16,223 nucleotides of DNA from Actinomycetota bacterium (GCA_003168295.1 PMST01000685.1:2093-18315); one strand, 5' to 3'. Positions 6,600-13,718 are shown, counted from the first letter of the stretch. Notes: generated from the sequence alone by a model not told the origin. A program made the numbers and translations.

Positions 6600-7075
6600 C
6601 TGAGGATGCTGACTCCGCGCGAGGCAGACGGCGGCTGGGGACGGCCGTCAAGGAGTCGCTGCGCGAGCTGAGCATCCAGCTGTCCCTGCTGAACCATCAC
6701 GTCGGCGCCCGCGTTGAGCTCAAGGACGTCGACCTGGACTGCCTTGATCTCATCAACCGGAACGGCCCGCTCAGCCCGAGCGCCATCGCGCGACGCGCCG
6801 GGCTGCACCCGGCCACCATGACCGGCATCATCGACCGGCTCGAACGCGGCGGCTGGGTGGCCCGCGACCGCGGCACCTCCGACCGCCGCGCCGTTCTCAT
6901 CCGCGCCCTGCGCGACCGCAACTCCGAACTGCTGCAGCTCTACTCAGGCATGAACACCGCACTGGACCAGATCTGCGCCGGATACAGCGATGCCGAACTC
7001 CACCTGCTCGCCGACTTCCTGCGCCGGACCGCCGACGCCGGACGAACCGCCACCGACGAACTGGCCAGCGATTGA
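6584..7075 (+). CDS. MarR-family transcriptional regulator
   Basis: The 163-aa product has the winged-helix fold of MarR proteins. The recognition region (about 63-87) includes LSPSAIARRAGLHPATMT and then GIIDRLERGGWV. The wing carries the diagnostic DRGTSDRRAV (95-104). Flanking helices at both ends would form the dimer. Only one cysteine pair candidate is visible (C53 and C135), so thiol sensing is possible but unproven. It is divergent from the NAD(P)-binding SDR and probably represses that gene and itself. The start at ATG 6584 lies inside the palindromic operator. The AGGA at 6571-6574 is nine bases upstream. The gene ends four bases from the convergent VOC gene, leaving no room for a separate terminator. 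Confidence 0.92.
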   Translation: MNSISSEDADSARGRRRLGTAVKESLRELSIQLSLLNHHVGARVELKDVDLDCLDLINRNGPLSPSAIARRAGLHPATMTGIIDRLERGGWVARDRGTSDRRAVLIRALRDRNSELLQLYSGMNTALDQICAGYSDAELHLLADFLRRTADAGRTATDELASD

Positions 7076-7079
7076 CGCC

Positions 7080-7553
7080 TCAGGGGACCGACGTGATCAG
7101 CTCGATCACATTCCCGTCCGGGTCCTCGCAGTAGCAATAGATCGGTCCGGGTAGTGCTCCGTGGATGCCACTCCTGCGCCGGCCTCCGTGCGCCTCGAGC
7201 CGGGCGACTGCCTGCGGCACGTCGGCGCAGGCCAGGCTGAGGTGGGAGATGCCGGTCCGCCAGAACTCAAAGGTCTCCGAACGCCGCTCGACCGGCGGCT
7301 GGAAGAATTGGAAGAGCTGAAGCCGCGGGCCCGACGCCGAGCCCAGATAGGCAATGAGGAAATCCCCGACTCCAGGGCCGAAGATATCGGCCACCCGCTC
7401 CTCGGCTCCGCCGATCACGTCCGGGCCCTGCAACACCGACAATCCGAAAACCGCCTGGTACCAAGCGATCGCAGCGTCCAGGTTCGTGACAGTGAGACCG
7501 ACGTGGTCCACCGTCGCTACATCCGCGAAATCCGCTTCCATCGACTTCACCAT
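7080..7553 (-). CDS. VOC/glyoxalase-fold metalloenzyme
   Basis: With ATG 7553 the protein is 157 aa and holds the two beta-alpha-beta-beta-beta modules of the vicinal oxygen chelate superfamily. Module 1 begins VDHVGLTVTNLDAAIAWYQ (H17, first metal ligand) and ends in PRLQLFQF. Module 2 begins GISHLSLACADV (H104) and ends in CEDPDGNVIELI (E151). In module 1, Gln79 or Gln82 stands where Glu is usual. Methylmalonyl-CoA epimerase, glyoxalase I and dioxygenase-like functions are all compatible. ATG 7541 is an alternative start. Neither start has a strong ribosome binding site. The open frame extends to a GTG at 7703, but those extra residues do not look like VOC protein and lie across the likely promoter. 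It is convergent with marR. Confidence 0.85.
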   Translation of the reverse strand: MVKSMEADFADVATVDHVGLTVTNLDAAIAWYQAVFGLSVLQGPDVIGGAEERVADIFGPGVGDFLIAYLGSASGPRLQLFQFFQPPVERRSETFEFWRTGISHLSLACADVPQAVARLEAHGGRRRSGIHGALPGPIYCYCEDPDGNVIELITSVP

Positions 7554-7637
7554 TCTCGCCGCGAGGGCACGAAGCTGGGCGTTCGGACTGCGATCCAGTC
7601 CGCAGGCGGACGTCGGTCGTTCGCGACGAGCCGTAGC

Positions 7638-7666
7638 TTGACTGGTCGAGCCAGCTAAATCATGAT
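7638..7666 (+). promoter_or_regulatory. facing promoter-like element
   Basis: On the plus strand TTGACT (7638-7643), a 17-base spacer and CATGAT (7661-7666) form a second promoter-like element. Its -10 overlaps that of the minus-strand VOC promoter, so the two would point at each other. No recognised gene lies downstream on this strand before 9046. Confidence 0.35.
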
Positions 7667-7693
7667 CATAGTCTGGCGACCCGCGGAAGACAA
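7665..7693 (-). promoter_or_regulatory. probable promoter of the VOC gene
   Basis: On the minus strand TTGTCT (7693-7688), a 17-base spacer and TATGAT (7670-7665) form a good sigma-A-type promoter. It predicts a start near 7658 and a leader of about 105 bases to ATG 7553. This supports the short start rather than the longer open frame. Confidence 0.55.
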
Positions 7694-7874
7694 TCGCTGA
7701 CACCCTGGGTTCCTCGGTGCAACGGCGGAATTTCGACGCTTGGGCCGATCCGGCTTGGCTGTTTCCTCGGGCAGGTCATCCTGGTACAAGGAGGCCACCC
7801 CCGTTCTGGACCTGGACGGCAGTCCGCGGCCCGTCACCGACATGCTGCTCGACGAATCGGCTGTGCCCGTCGGT

Positions 7875-7914
7875 GCCGATGGCCTCGGCTGAGCCGATGG
7901 CCTCGGCTGAGCCG
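7875..7914. repeat. 18-bp tandem repeat containing a stop codon
   Basis: GCCGATGGCCTCGGCTGA occurs at 7875-7892 and 7893-7910 without mismatch, followed by GCCG (7911-7914), so about 2.2 copies. Each copy carries a TGA in the frame of the possible gene remnant, so the duplication repeats its stop codon. Confidence 0.85.
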
Positions 7915-7943
7915 CAGCATGCTCGCGGCGCTTGGTTCTGCGA

Positions 7944-8897
7944 TCAAGACGGCTGTTCAGTGATCAGCTCGGCGAGGACGTCGGCGGAGAAGTTGCTTCC
8001 GGTCACGATGGCCGCGGGCTTCCGGCCCGGGATCTGGTGATGCAGCGCTGCGGCGATTCCGAGCGCGCCGGAAGGCTCGAGTATCAACCCGATGGTGTCG
8101 CGAGCTATCCGCAGCGCCTCCCGGAGCTGCGCGTCGCCGATGAGGATCATGTCGTCGACGAACTCGCTCATCCACTCCAGTGCCGCTGGAACCGGCACCC
8201 GGACGGCCACGCCGTCCGCGATGGTCGTCACCTCGGCGGATGTGATCAGGTGGCCGTGCCGCCAGCTTTCTGCCATCGCCGGCGCGCCAGCGGCGCAGAC
8301 GCCGACGATGCGGGTGCCTGGCGAACGCGCCTTCATCCAGCAGCCGATACCGCTGATCAGCGCGCCGTTCCCGACAGGTACGAAGATCACGTCGGGCTGG
8401 AGCGGTGCGAGCTCGGCCGCGATCGTGCCTGCGCCTTCCGATATGCGCGGCTCGTGTCCGTCCTCGACGAAGAAGCGGCCCTCCTCGCCGGAGGCATAGG
8501 CCCGGGCCGCGTCCTTGGCCGCATCGAAGTCGGCGCCGCCCAGCCGTACGTTGGCGCCGAGGTCGCGAATGCGGGTGACCTTCACGGGGTTCGCGCTTCC
8601 GGCGCAGAACACTGTGGCCCGGATCCCGCGGCCGCGGGCGGCGTAGGCGATGGCCTGGCCGAAGTTGCCCGCGGACGCGCATACCACCTGTGTGTTCGGA
8701 CCGACGCCACGCATGAAGAAGTCGGCGCCGCGTCCCTTGAAGCAGCGTACTGGGTTGAAGATCTCCAGCTTGAGGATGAGCTCCCCGCCGATCCTGCGCG
8801 TCATCGAGGCATCGACGACCTGCGGGCTGTTCAGGAAGGCCGGATCGACGCAGCGGGCGGCCGCGTCGATGTTCTCCACGCGTAGTGCGGAGGTCAT
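7944..8897 (-). CDS. PLP-dependent fold-type II enzyme, threonine/serine dehydratase-like
   Basis: The 317-aa protein from ATG 8897 belongs to the tryptophan-synthase-beta family of pyridoxal-phosphate enzymes. The Schiff-base lysine is K54 in NPVRCFKGRGA. The SAGNFGQ block (75-81) binds the substrate carboxylate. VPVGNGALISGIG (173-185) is the Gly-rich cofactor phosphate loop. E274 (LEPSGALG) and TGSN (299-302) match the late active-site segments of serine racemases and threonine ammonia-lyases. There is no C-terminal ACT regulatory domain, so it is more like a catabolic or racemase-type enzyme than a biosynthetic IlvA. The open frame extends upstream to 9023, but those residues look non-conserved; ATG 8939 is an alternative. 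The start has no clear ribosome binding site. It is divergent from the SDR gene. The substrate is uncertain. Confidence 0.88.
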   Translation of the reverse strand: MTSALRVENIDAAARCVDPAFLNSPQVVDASMTRRIGGELILKLEIFNPVRCFKGRGADFFMRGVGPNTQVVCASAGNFGQAIAYAARGRGIRATVFCAGSANPVKVTRIRDLGANVRLGGADFDAAKDAARAYASGEEGRFFVEDGHEPRISEGAGTIAAELAPLQPDVIFVPVGNGALISGIGCWMKARSPGTRIVGVCAAGAPAMAESWRHGHLITSAEVTTIADGVAVRVPVPAALEWMSEFVDDMILIGDAQLREALRIARDTIGLILEPSGALGIAAALHHQIPGRKPAAIVTGSNFSADVLAELITEQPS

Positions 8898-8964
8898 CCG
8901 GTCAGCCCCGGATCCGGTGACAGCTCGGCGCTCCACCATAGGCCCGAAGGTTATCTCGCGGCCC

Positions 8965-8984
8965 GCCGGCCGCCACCGGCCGGC
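8965..8984. promoter_or_regulatory. strong hairpin in the leader of the PLP-enzyme gene
   Basis: GCCGGCCG (8965-8972), a CCAC loop and CGGCCGGC (8977-8984) form a perfect 8-bp GC stem, 68 bases upstream of the PLP-enzyme start and 61 bases upstream of the SDR start. It could be a leader structure or insulate the divergent promoters. No known riboswitch pattern was recognised. Confidence 0.4.
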
Positions 8985-9033
8985 CTCGCTGCCGCCTTCC
9001 CGCGGGCCCGGGGGATCTGGCATCCAGCCCTAC

Positions 9034-9046
9034 TAGGATTGGACGA
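9034..9046 (+). promoter_or_regulatory. leaderless promoter (-10 element) of the SDR gene
   Basis: TAGGAT (9034-9039) matches the actinobacterial -10 form TANNNT and sits six bases before ATG 9046. The transcription start would fall on the A of the start codon. There is no separate Shine-Dalgarno sequence. This fits leaderless mRNA, which is common in actinobacteria. Confidence 0.65.
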
Positions 9047-9843
9047 TGCCCATCCCAGCGGCGTTTGACCTGTCCGGCCGGGTGGCGGTGGTCACCGGGG
9101 CGGGCGCTCCCGACGGCATCGGTTTCGCCACCGCCAGGCTGCTTACCGAACTCGGTGCCGCCGTGATGATCAGCGCCACCACGGCCCGGATCCAGGACAG
9201 GGTCAGCGAACTGCGCAGCGCTGGCTTCGACGCGGCGGGGATCATCGGCGATCTCACCGAGGCCGGCGTGGCGTCCGGGCTGGTGTCGGCTGCGCTGGAG
9301 CAATGGGGCCGCCTGGACATCGTGGTCAACAACGCCGGCATGATCTCAGCCGCTGACCCCGTGTTCGAGTCCGGCACAGTGGAGTCCATGGACCTGGTGA
9401 CCTGGCAGGCTGCGCTCGCCCGCAACCTGACCTCCGCCTTCCTGGTCACCAAGGCGGCGGTGCCGGCCATGACCAGCCGCGGCTGGGGGCGGATCATCAT
9501 GGTGGCCAGCGTGACCGGCCCGGTGATGGCGATCCGGGCGGACGTCGGTTACGCCACCGCCAAGGCGGGCATGGTCGGCCTCACCCGCGCAGCCGCCGTC
9601 GACACCGCACGGCACGGAATCACCGTCAATGCCGTCGCCCCAGGCTGGATAGCGACCGGCTCGCAGACCCCGGAAGAGCGCGGCCAAGGGCAGGCCACCC
9701 CAGCTGGCCGGAGCGGCTCACCCGACGAGGTCGCCGCCGCAATTGCCTGGCTGGCCAGCCCCGGCGCGTCCTACATCACCGGGCAATACCTGGTCGTGGA
9801 CGGCGGCAACTCGATCGCTGAGCAGCGCGCCACACCAGCGTGA
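9046..9843 (+). CDS. classical short-chain dehydrogenase/reductase (FabG-like)
   Basis: This 265-aa protein has every classical SDR landmark. The cofactor motif is TGAGAPDGIG (17-26). It also has D69 in GDLTEAG, NNAG (95-98), catalytic N127, S155 (MVASVTG), and Y169-x3-K173 (GYATAK). The AVAPGWIATG and TGQYLVVDGG segments close the fold. The Pro-Asp insertion in the glycine motif is seen in a subset of the family. The reaction is an NAD(P)-dependent oxidation of an alcohol or reduction of a ketone; the FabG-like resemblance does not fix the substrate. It appears leaderless. It is divergent from the PLP-enzyme gene and converges with the HAD gene 47 bases downstream. Confidence 0.92.
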   Translation: MPIPAAFDLSGRVAVVTGAGAPDGIGFATARLLTELGAAVMISATTARIQDRVSELRSAGFDAAGIIGDLTEAGVASGLVSAALEQWGRLDIVVNNAGMISAADPVFESGTVESMDLVTWQAALARNLTSAFLVTKAAVPAMTSRGWGRIIMVASVTGPVMAIRADVGYATAKAGMVGLTRAAAVDTARHGITVNAVAPGWIATGSQTPEERGQGQATPAGRSGSPDEVAAAIAWLASPGASYITGQYLVVDGGNSIAEQRATPA

Positions 9844-9890
9844 TCGCCTCGCGGCCGCCTGGACTTGGATACCCGAGAAATGCGTCCAAC

Positions 9891-10676
9891 CTAAGCCTTG
9901 CGCGTCGCGAGCTGTCCTGCGGCGAGGGCCGTGGTGTCGACGTCATCGAGTGTGGTGACCACCAGATCCGCGCCGGCCGCGGCCAGCAGGTCGGCGTCGC
10001 CGGCGCGGGCGATGCCGATCGCGGCCATGTCGCCGGCCTTGGCGGCCTGGACCCCGGCGGACGCATCCTCGATCACCATCGCGTGGCCCGGCTCGACGCC
10101 GAGCTCGTGCGCGGCGGTCAGGAAGATCTCGGGGTCGGGTTTGCCGTGGGCGAAATCGCGTCCGGACACGTCGGCGTCGAAGTAGTCAAGCAGCGTCAGC
10201 CCGGGCCGAAGCGTCGGCGAGGAGATGCCTTGCTCCTGCGCGAAAGTGTCGAGCCGGATCTGGCGCAGGAACAATCCCGCGTTCTTCGACGACGACGCGT
10301 CCGCGACGAGCATCCCGGCGTCCTTGGTGGCGATGACGAACCGCAGCGCGTCGGGATAGGCGGTGAAGTCACCGGCCTCGATGAGACGCACGACCATCTG
10401 CTGCTTGAGCTGTGCGTACTCGGTGACGCGGTTTTCGGCGTCGGGGACACCGAAGTAGTCGAGGGCGGCGCGGGCGCCGCTCATGCGCGGCTTGCCGGAT
10501 ACGTACTGCTGGTAGACGTGGGAGGTGAAGGCGTCCGGCGACCACGTGGTGCGGTCGCGGATGCCGCGCCAGCTGGACTCCATCAACTGGCGCAGCGATT
10601 CGCGCCACGCCTTCTCGTGCGGAGAGTCGACCAGCACCCCGTCGACGTCGAATATCGCTCCTTGGAACTTCGGCAT
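9891..10676 (-). CDS. HAD-superfamily hydrolase, beta-phosphoglucomutase-like
   Basis: This 261-aa protein has all four HAD motifs. Motif I is FDVDGVLVDS, with D10 as nucleophile and D12 as acid/base; an Asp at that second position is also typical of phosphoglucomutases. Motif II is ADASSSKNAG (125-134), close to the beta-phosphoglucomutase SSSKN signature. Motif III is HGKPDPEIF (K179) and motif IV is VIEDASAGVQAA (E203, D204). The four-helix cap lies between motifs I and II. Its length and context resemble Mycobacterium tuberculosis Rv3400, which sits beside a GH65 gene. The expected reaction is beta-glucose 1-phosphate to glucose 6-phosphate. ATG 10676 has GAAGG four bases upstream, and the gene starts 12 bases after the GH65 stop codon, so the two are co-transcribed. 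Confidence 0.92.
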   Translation of the reverse strand: MPKFQGAIFDVDGVLVDSPHEKAWRESLRQLMESSWRGIRDRTTWSPDAFTSHVYQQYVSGKPRMSGARAALDYFGVPDAENRVTEYAQLKQQMVVRLIEAGDFTAYPDALRFVIATKDAGMLVADASSSKNAGLFLRQIRLDTFAQEQGISSPTLRPGLTLLDYFDADVSGRDFAHGKPDPEIFLTAAHELGVEPGHAMVIEDASAGVQAAKAGDMAAIGIARAGDADLLAAAGADLVVTTLDDVDTTALAAGQLATRKA

Positions 10677-10688
10677 GCGGCCTTCTTT

Positions 10689-13121
10689 TCAGTTTCGGGT
10701 AGAGGGCCCGGTGATCGCCGGGTTCCGGCTGAGCTCGAACACGGCCTGGTCGCCCGGGCGCAGCTCACGGACATCGTCGCGGACTGCGACCCGGACGGGC
10801 CGGCTCGCCGCCTCGGGGTGGACGGCCAGCGTCAGGTGATCGGCGGTGAGTGTCACCTGGATCGGGGTCTGGCGGAACTGCAAAGAGAACGACAGGCTAT
10901 CGAGCCTGCTCGGGAGCTGGGGATTGAAGTGCAGGACATCGTCGTAGACATGGGCGCCGGCGTAATTCCGCTGGACAAGGTCGAGCGTGCCGGACATGAC
11001 ACCCATGTGGATACCTTCCTTCGTGGTCCCGCCCTGGATGTCATCGGCATCGCTGTGCAGCGCGATCAGGAACCGGTCCCACGAGCTCTCGGGGTCGATG
11101 GTAGCGAGTACTCCGGCATGAGTGACAAAGCTCAGCGTCGAGCCGTGAGAAGTCCGCCGGTCGTAGTATCCGACGTTCCGCGTCACCGTGTCGGCACGGT
11201 AGTCATACCCGAGCCGTCCGAAGATCTCGCGCAGCTCGTCCTGCCTGAACAGGAAGAACAGCATCACCGTGTCGGCCTGCTTGGTGACCTTGTAGCGATT
11301 GGGGTCCTTGCCCTCCGCACGCAGGATCCGGTCGAGCCGCTGAATGTTGCCGTACTTCGCCCGGTATGCGCCCCAGTCCAGCTCCTCGAGGTCCTCGTAG
11401 CCCTCGAACTGGCTGATGATCCCGTCGCCGAGGAACGGGATGAACATCCGTCGGCTCATGTCCTGCCACACCGCCAGCTCATCGTCGCCGATGCCCAGCC
11501 GCGTGCGCAGCTCCTCCGCGCGGCTGGCGGGGAGCAGTGGCAGCAGCCGTCCGGCGATGCCGCACAGCCACGCCACCAGGACGTTGGTGTAGGCGTTGTT
11601 GCGCAACCCGCCCGGCAGCGCACCCGGGTACTTGTCGTGGAACTCGTCCGGGCCCATCACGCCGTGGATCTCGTAGCGCTCGCGCTCGGGATTGAAGTGG
11701 GCGATGGACGCCCAGAAACGCGTGATCTCCAGCATCATCTCCGCGCCGTAATCGCGCAAAAACGTCTGGTCATGGGTGGTCTGGAAGTAGTGCCAGATGT
11801 TGTAAAAAATCGCCGCGTTCACGTGCCGCTGGTTGCGGCTGAGGTCGGGCTCCCAGAGGCCTGAGACCGGGTTGAGGTGGACCAGCTGGGTCTCCTCGAT
11901 TCCCTCGCTCCCGCTCTGCCACGGGAACATCGCACCACGGAATCCTGCCTCATGGGCCGCCGCCCTGGCCTCGCCCATCCGGCGGTAGCGGTACATCAGC
12001 AGCCCGCGCGTGACCTCGGGCAGCCGGACGTTGAAGAACGGGAACGCATAGATCTCATCCCAGAACACGTGCCCGCGATAGGCCTCCCCGTTAAGCCCAC
12101 GGGCGGGCATCCCAGCGTCGAGGTCGGCGGTGTGACGGGAACAGACCTGGAGCACGTGCGCGATGTGCAGCCGCAGCAGCCGTTGCACGCTCTCATCTCC
12201 TGACACCCGCATGTCACATACCTGCCACAGTTCGTCCCAGGCCGCGGCGTGGCGCGCGAACGCCGCGGCGAAGTCGGCGTGGCGGGCCGCCGACCTGGCC
12301 GCCCGCACCAGCGTGTTGCTGACCGCCGGGTCCCGCGACGTGTAGAACGCCACCATCTTCTCGACCCGCGTCGTCGTGCCCTGTTGCACGTCGAAGCCGA
12401 GGACCTGCTGGATATAGTCCTCCACCTGGTAAAGCGTCCGCTCGACCTGGAGGGGTTGATCGGCGGCGAACACGCGGGTGCGGGCCGCGTGACTGATGTA
12501 CAGATTCGACTGCCGGGTCTCGGCCTTCAGCGCGACGACCTCGGACCCGAAGGTCCGCGGGGAAACGGGGTTCAGGTGGCGGGCCTCCAGCTGCCGGTAG
12601 CGGGCGACACCGCCATTGCTCACCCGGCCGTCGATCGCCGTGACCACCTCGACGCGCCCCGACCAGTTCTCCGGCACCAGCGTCCACTCGATCCCCGCGT
12701 GGTGCGGGTCGCCCATGCTGACAAACCGGCGGCTGTGCAGCGTCGTCTCCCGGCCGCCGGGATCACGGAAACGAACGTGGCGGACGACCGTCGCGTACCG
12801 GACGTCCAGTTCGTGGCGGTAACCGAGCAGATCCACGTCGGCGAGCCTGATCGCCTCCCCGCCCTCGATGCGGAGCTGGAGGACCAGCCAGTTCGGCATG
12901 TTAACAAGATCCTCGTTGAGCACGGGCACGCTGCTCAGGATCGTTGTCTCGCGGTTGTAACCGCCGTGTACGTAGGTGCCGGGGTAATGCACACCGTCGG
13001 CTTCTTCCCACTCCGCCGCGCCGCGCGTGCACAGGTAGCCGTTGCCCGTCGAGGTCAGCGCTTCGCGAAGCCCTTCAGACCCAGGCTCAAAGCCGTCATA
13101 CGTGAGCAAGAAACCGTCCAC
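10689..13121 (-). CDS. glycoside hydrolase family 65 disaccharide phosphorylase
   Basis: From GTG 13121 the protein is 810 aa, the usual GH65 size. An N-terminal beta-sandwich (to about 270) precedes an (alpha/alpha)6 barrel and a short beta C-terminal sheet. The general-acid Glu is E493 in HGVMGPDEFH. Substrate-site residues include HVFWDEIYAF (W354, D355) and KQAD (614-617). The phosphate-binding loop is RTSHGSTLS (656-664). Known GH65 enzymes phosphorolyse maltose, trehalose, kojibiose or nigerose to beta-glucose 1-phosphate. The FWDEIYAFPFFN block differs from the FWDTE form of maltose and trehalose phosphorylases and fits the Rv3401-like branch, so the exact sugar is open. GTG 13121 has AGGAGG four bases upstream. 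The open frame continues to 13835, but the extra 238 residues are Arg/Ala-rich and run through hairpin-rich DNA, so I exclude them. It is followed by the HAD gene. Confidence 0.95.
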   Translation of the reverse strand: MDGFLLTYDGFEPGSEGLREALTSTGNGYLCTRGAAEWEEADGVHYPGTYVHGGYNRETTILSSVPVLNEDLVNMPNWLVLQLRIEGGEAIRLADVDLLGYRHELDVRYATVVRHVRFRDPGGRETTLHSRRFVSMGDPHHAGIEWTLVPENWSGRVEVVTAIDGRVSNGGVARYRQLEARHLNPVSPRTFGSEVVALKAETRQSNLYISHAARTRVFAADQPLQVERTLYQVEDYIQQVLGFDVQQGTTTRVEKMVAFYTSRDPAVSNTLVRAARSAARHADFAAAFARHAAAWDELWQVCDMRVSGDESVQRLLRLHIAHVLQVCSRHTADLDAGMPARGLNGEAYRGHVFWDEIYAFPFFNVRLPEVTRGLLMYRYRRMGEARAAAHEAGFRGAMFPWQSGSEGIEETQLVHLNPVSGLWEPDLSRNQRHVNAAIFYNIWHYFQTTHDQTFLRDYGAEMMLEITRFWASIAHFNPERERYEIHGVMGPDEFHDKYPGALPGGLRNNAYTNVLVAWLCGIAGRLLPLLPASRAEELRTRLGIGDDELAVWQDMSRRMFIPFLGDGIISQFEGYEDLEELDWGAYRAKYGNIQRLDRILRAEGKDPNRYKVTKQADTVMLFFLFRQDELREIFGRLGYDYRADTVTRNVGYYDRRTSHGSTLSFVTHAGVLATIDPESSWDRFLIALHSDADDIQGGTTKEGIHMGVMSGTLDLVQRNYAGAHVYDDVLHFNPQLPSRLDSLSFSLQFRQTPIQVTLTADHLTLAVHPEAASRPVRVAVRDDVRELRPGDQAVFELSRNPAITGPSTRN

Positions 13122-13446
13122 GGCACCTCCTCGCCGCCTCGGCACGCCGCAGCCTCGCGCCCGGCATCGCACCGGACTTTCCCAGCACAACGCGCGAGAC
13201 CCGGAGAACACCTCCATCCGGTACCCGCGGGCCCACTGCCGGGCCTCCTCACCAAACGCTTGCGCCTGCCGGGCACGGCTCGCAGGCCGCCCGCGCCCAA
13301 GGTGTACCCAGTCCAACGCGTCCGCACCGCCGCGCGAGGTGAACATTCCGTAGAGGTCAAAGGCACTGCAAGACCGCTGGACCGTCATGCCGGGGCCCTT
13401 GACACCGGTGACCCGCTCGGACCGCTCGGACGCGATCCCGCCATGA

Positions 13447-13485
13447 CCGGGATCCCGGCCCCGCGCGCGGGGCCGGGTCGCGACC
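13447..13485. repeat. cluster of three overlapping perfect palindromes
   Basis: CCGGGATCCCGG (13447-13458) overlaps a 24-bp perfect palindrome with arms CCCGGCCCCGCG (13454-13465) and CGCGGGGCCGGG (13466-13477). That in turn overlaps GGTCGCGACC (13476-13485). The overlaps mean the structures compete for bases. They lie about 330 bases upstream of the GH65 start and could act on its leader or as a terminator. Confidence 0.7.
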
Positions 13486-13595
13486 AATCCGGGACCCGTC
13501 AAACAATCCCCAAAATGCCCAAAACGGCGTATCCGGGAGCCATCGCTCACCAGATCTGGCCGGCACGATGGCACATCCTGCCGGCGGGGGCCTGC

Positions 13596-13629
13596 GACGG
13601 CAGCGGTGCGTCGCCGGACCGCTGCCGTC
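13596..13629 (-). terminator. 12-bp stem-loop, probable intrinsic terminator
   Basis: GACGGCAGCGGT (13596-13607) and ACCGCTGCCGTC (13618-13629) pair perfectly around a 10-base loop. It lies 13 bases beyond a minus-strand stop codon (13643-13645) and has no T-tract. A second hairpin, GCCGGCA with TGCCGGC (13559-13585), follows. It would end minus-strand transcripts arriving from the 13913-14134 gene or from the tiny ORF, and would separate them from GH65. Confidence 0.6.
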
Positions 13630-13642
13630 CAGGCTGGGGAAG

Positions 13643-13705
13643 CTACTTTCCCTTCTTGCTCTTCTTGGCCACGCGGATCACCCCGTTCCTGACTCGGAAG
13701 GTCAA
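13643..13705 (-). CDS. possible 20-residue basic peptide or remnant C-terminus
   Basis: From TTG 13705 the minus strand encodes 20 residues: a strand-like TFRVRNGVIRVA, then the lysine-rich KKSKKGK and TAG. The lysine-rich end directly followed by a strong hairpin looks like a genuine protein terminus. The frame upstream is Arg-rich and improbable, so this is either a very short ORF or the tail of a decayed gene. There is no clear ribosome binding site. Confidence 0.25.
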   Translation of the reverse strand: MTFRVRNGVIRVAKKSKKGK

Positions 13706-13718
13706 CGATCTGTTGACC
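13700..13718. promoter_or_regulatory. inverted repeat with TTGACC arms, possible operator
   Basis: GGTCAAC (13700-13706), GATCT, and GTTGACC (13712-13718) form a perfect 7-bp inverted repeat, 38 bases upstream of the small HTH gene. The TTGACC arms resemble -35 elements, but no good -10 was found at the right spacing in either direction. A binding site, perhaps for the HTH protein itself, is only an inference. Confidence 0.4.

Larger units (their letters stand above)
7554..7943. other. 390-base stretch without a recognised gene
   Basis: This stretch holds the facing promoter-like elements, an 18-bp tandem repeat and an open frame without a start codon. The frame runs on the plus strand from after a TGA (7698-7700) to the TGA at 7890-7892. 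Its codons end mostly in G or C, and it encodes a protein-like segment including WYKEATPVLDLDGSPRPVTD (7782-7841), then MLLDESAVPV. I do not recognise the family. It may be the tail of a decayed gene. Confidence 0.4.

Noticed and set aside
7554..7703. Longer VOC start at GTG 7703
   Set aside because: The added 50 residues do not resemble VOC proteins, and the better promoter (7693-7665) lies inside that extension.
9840..11864. Plus-strand frame of about 670 codons opposite the HAD and GH65 genes
   Set aside because: It is an antisense shadow of two well-supported enzymes; no recognisable domain and no ribosome binding site.
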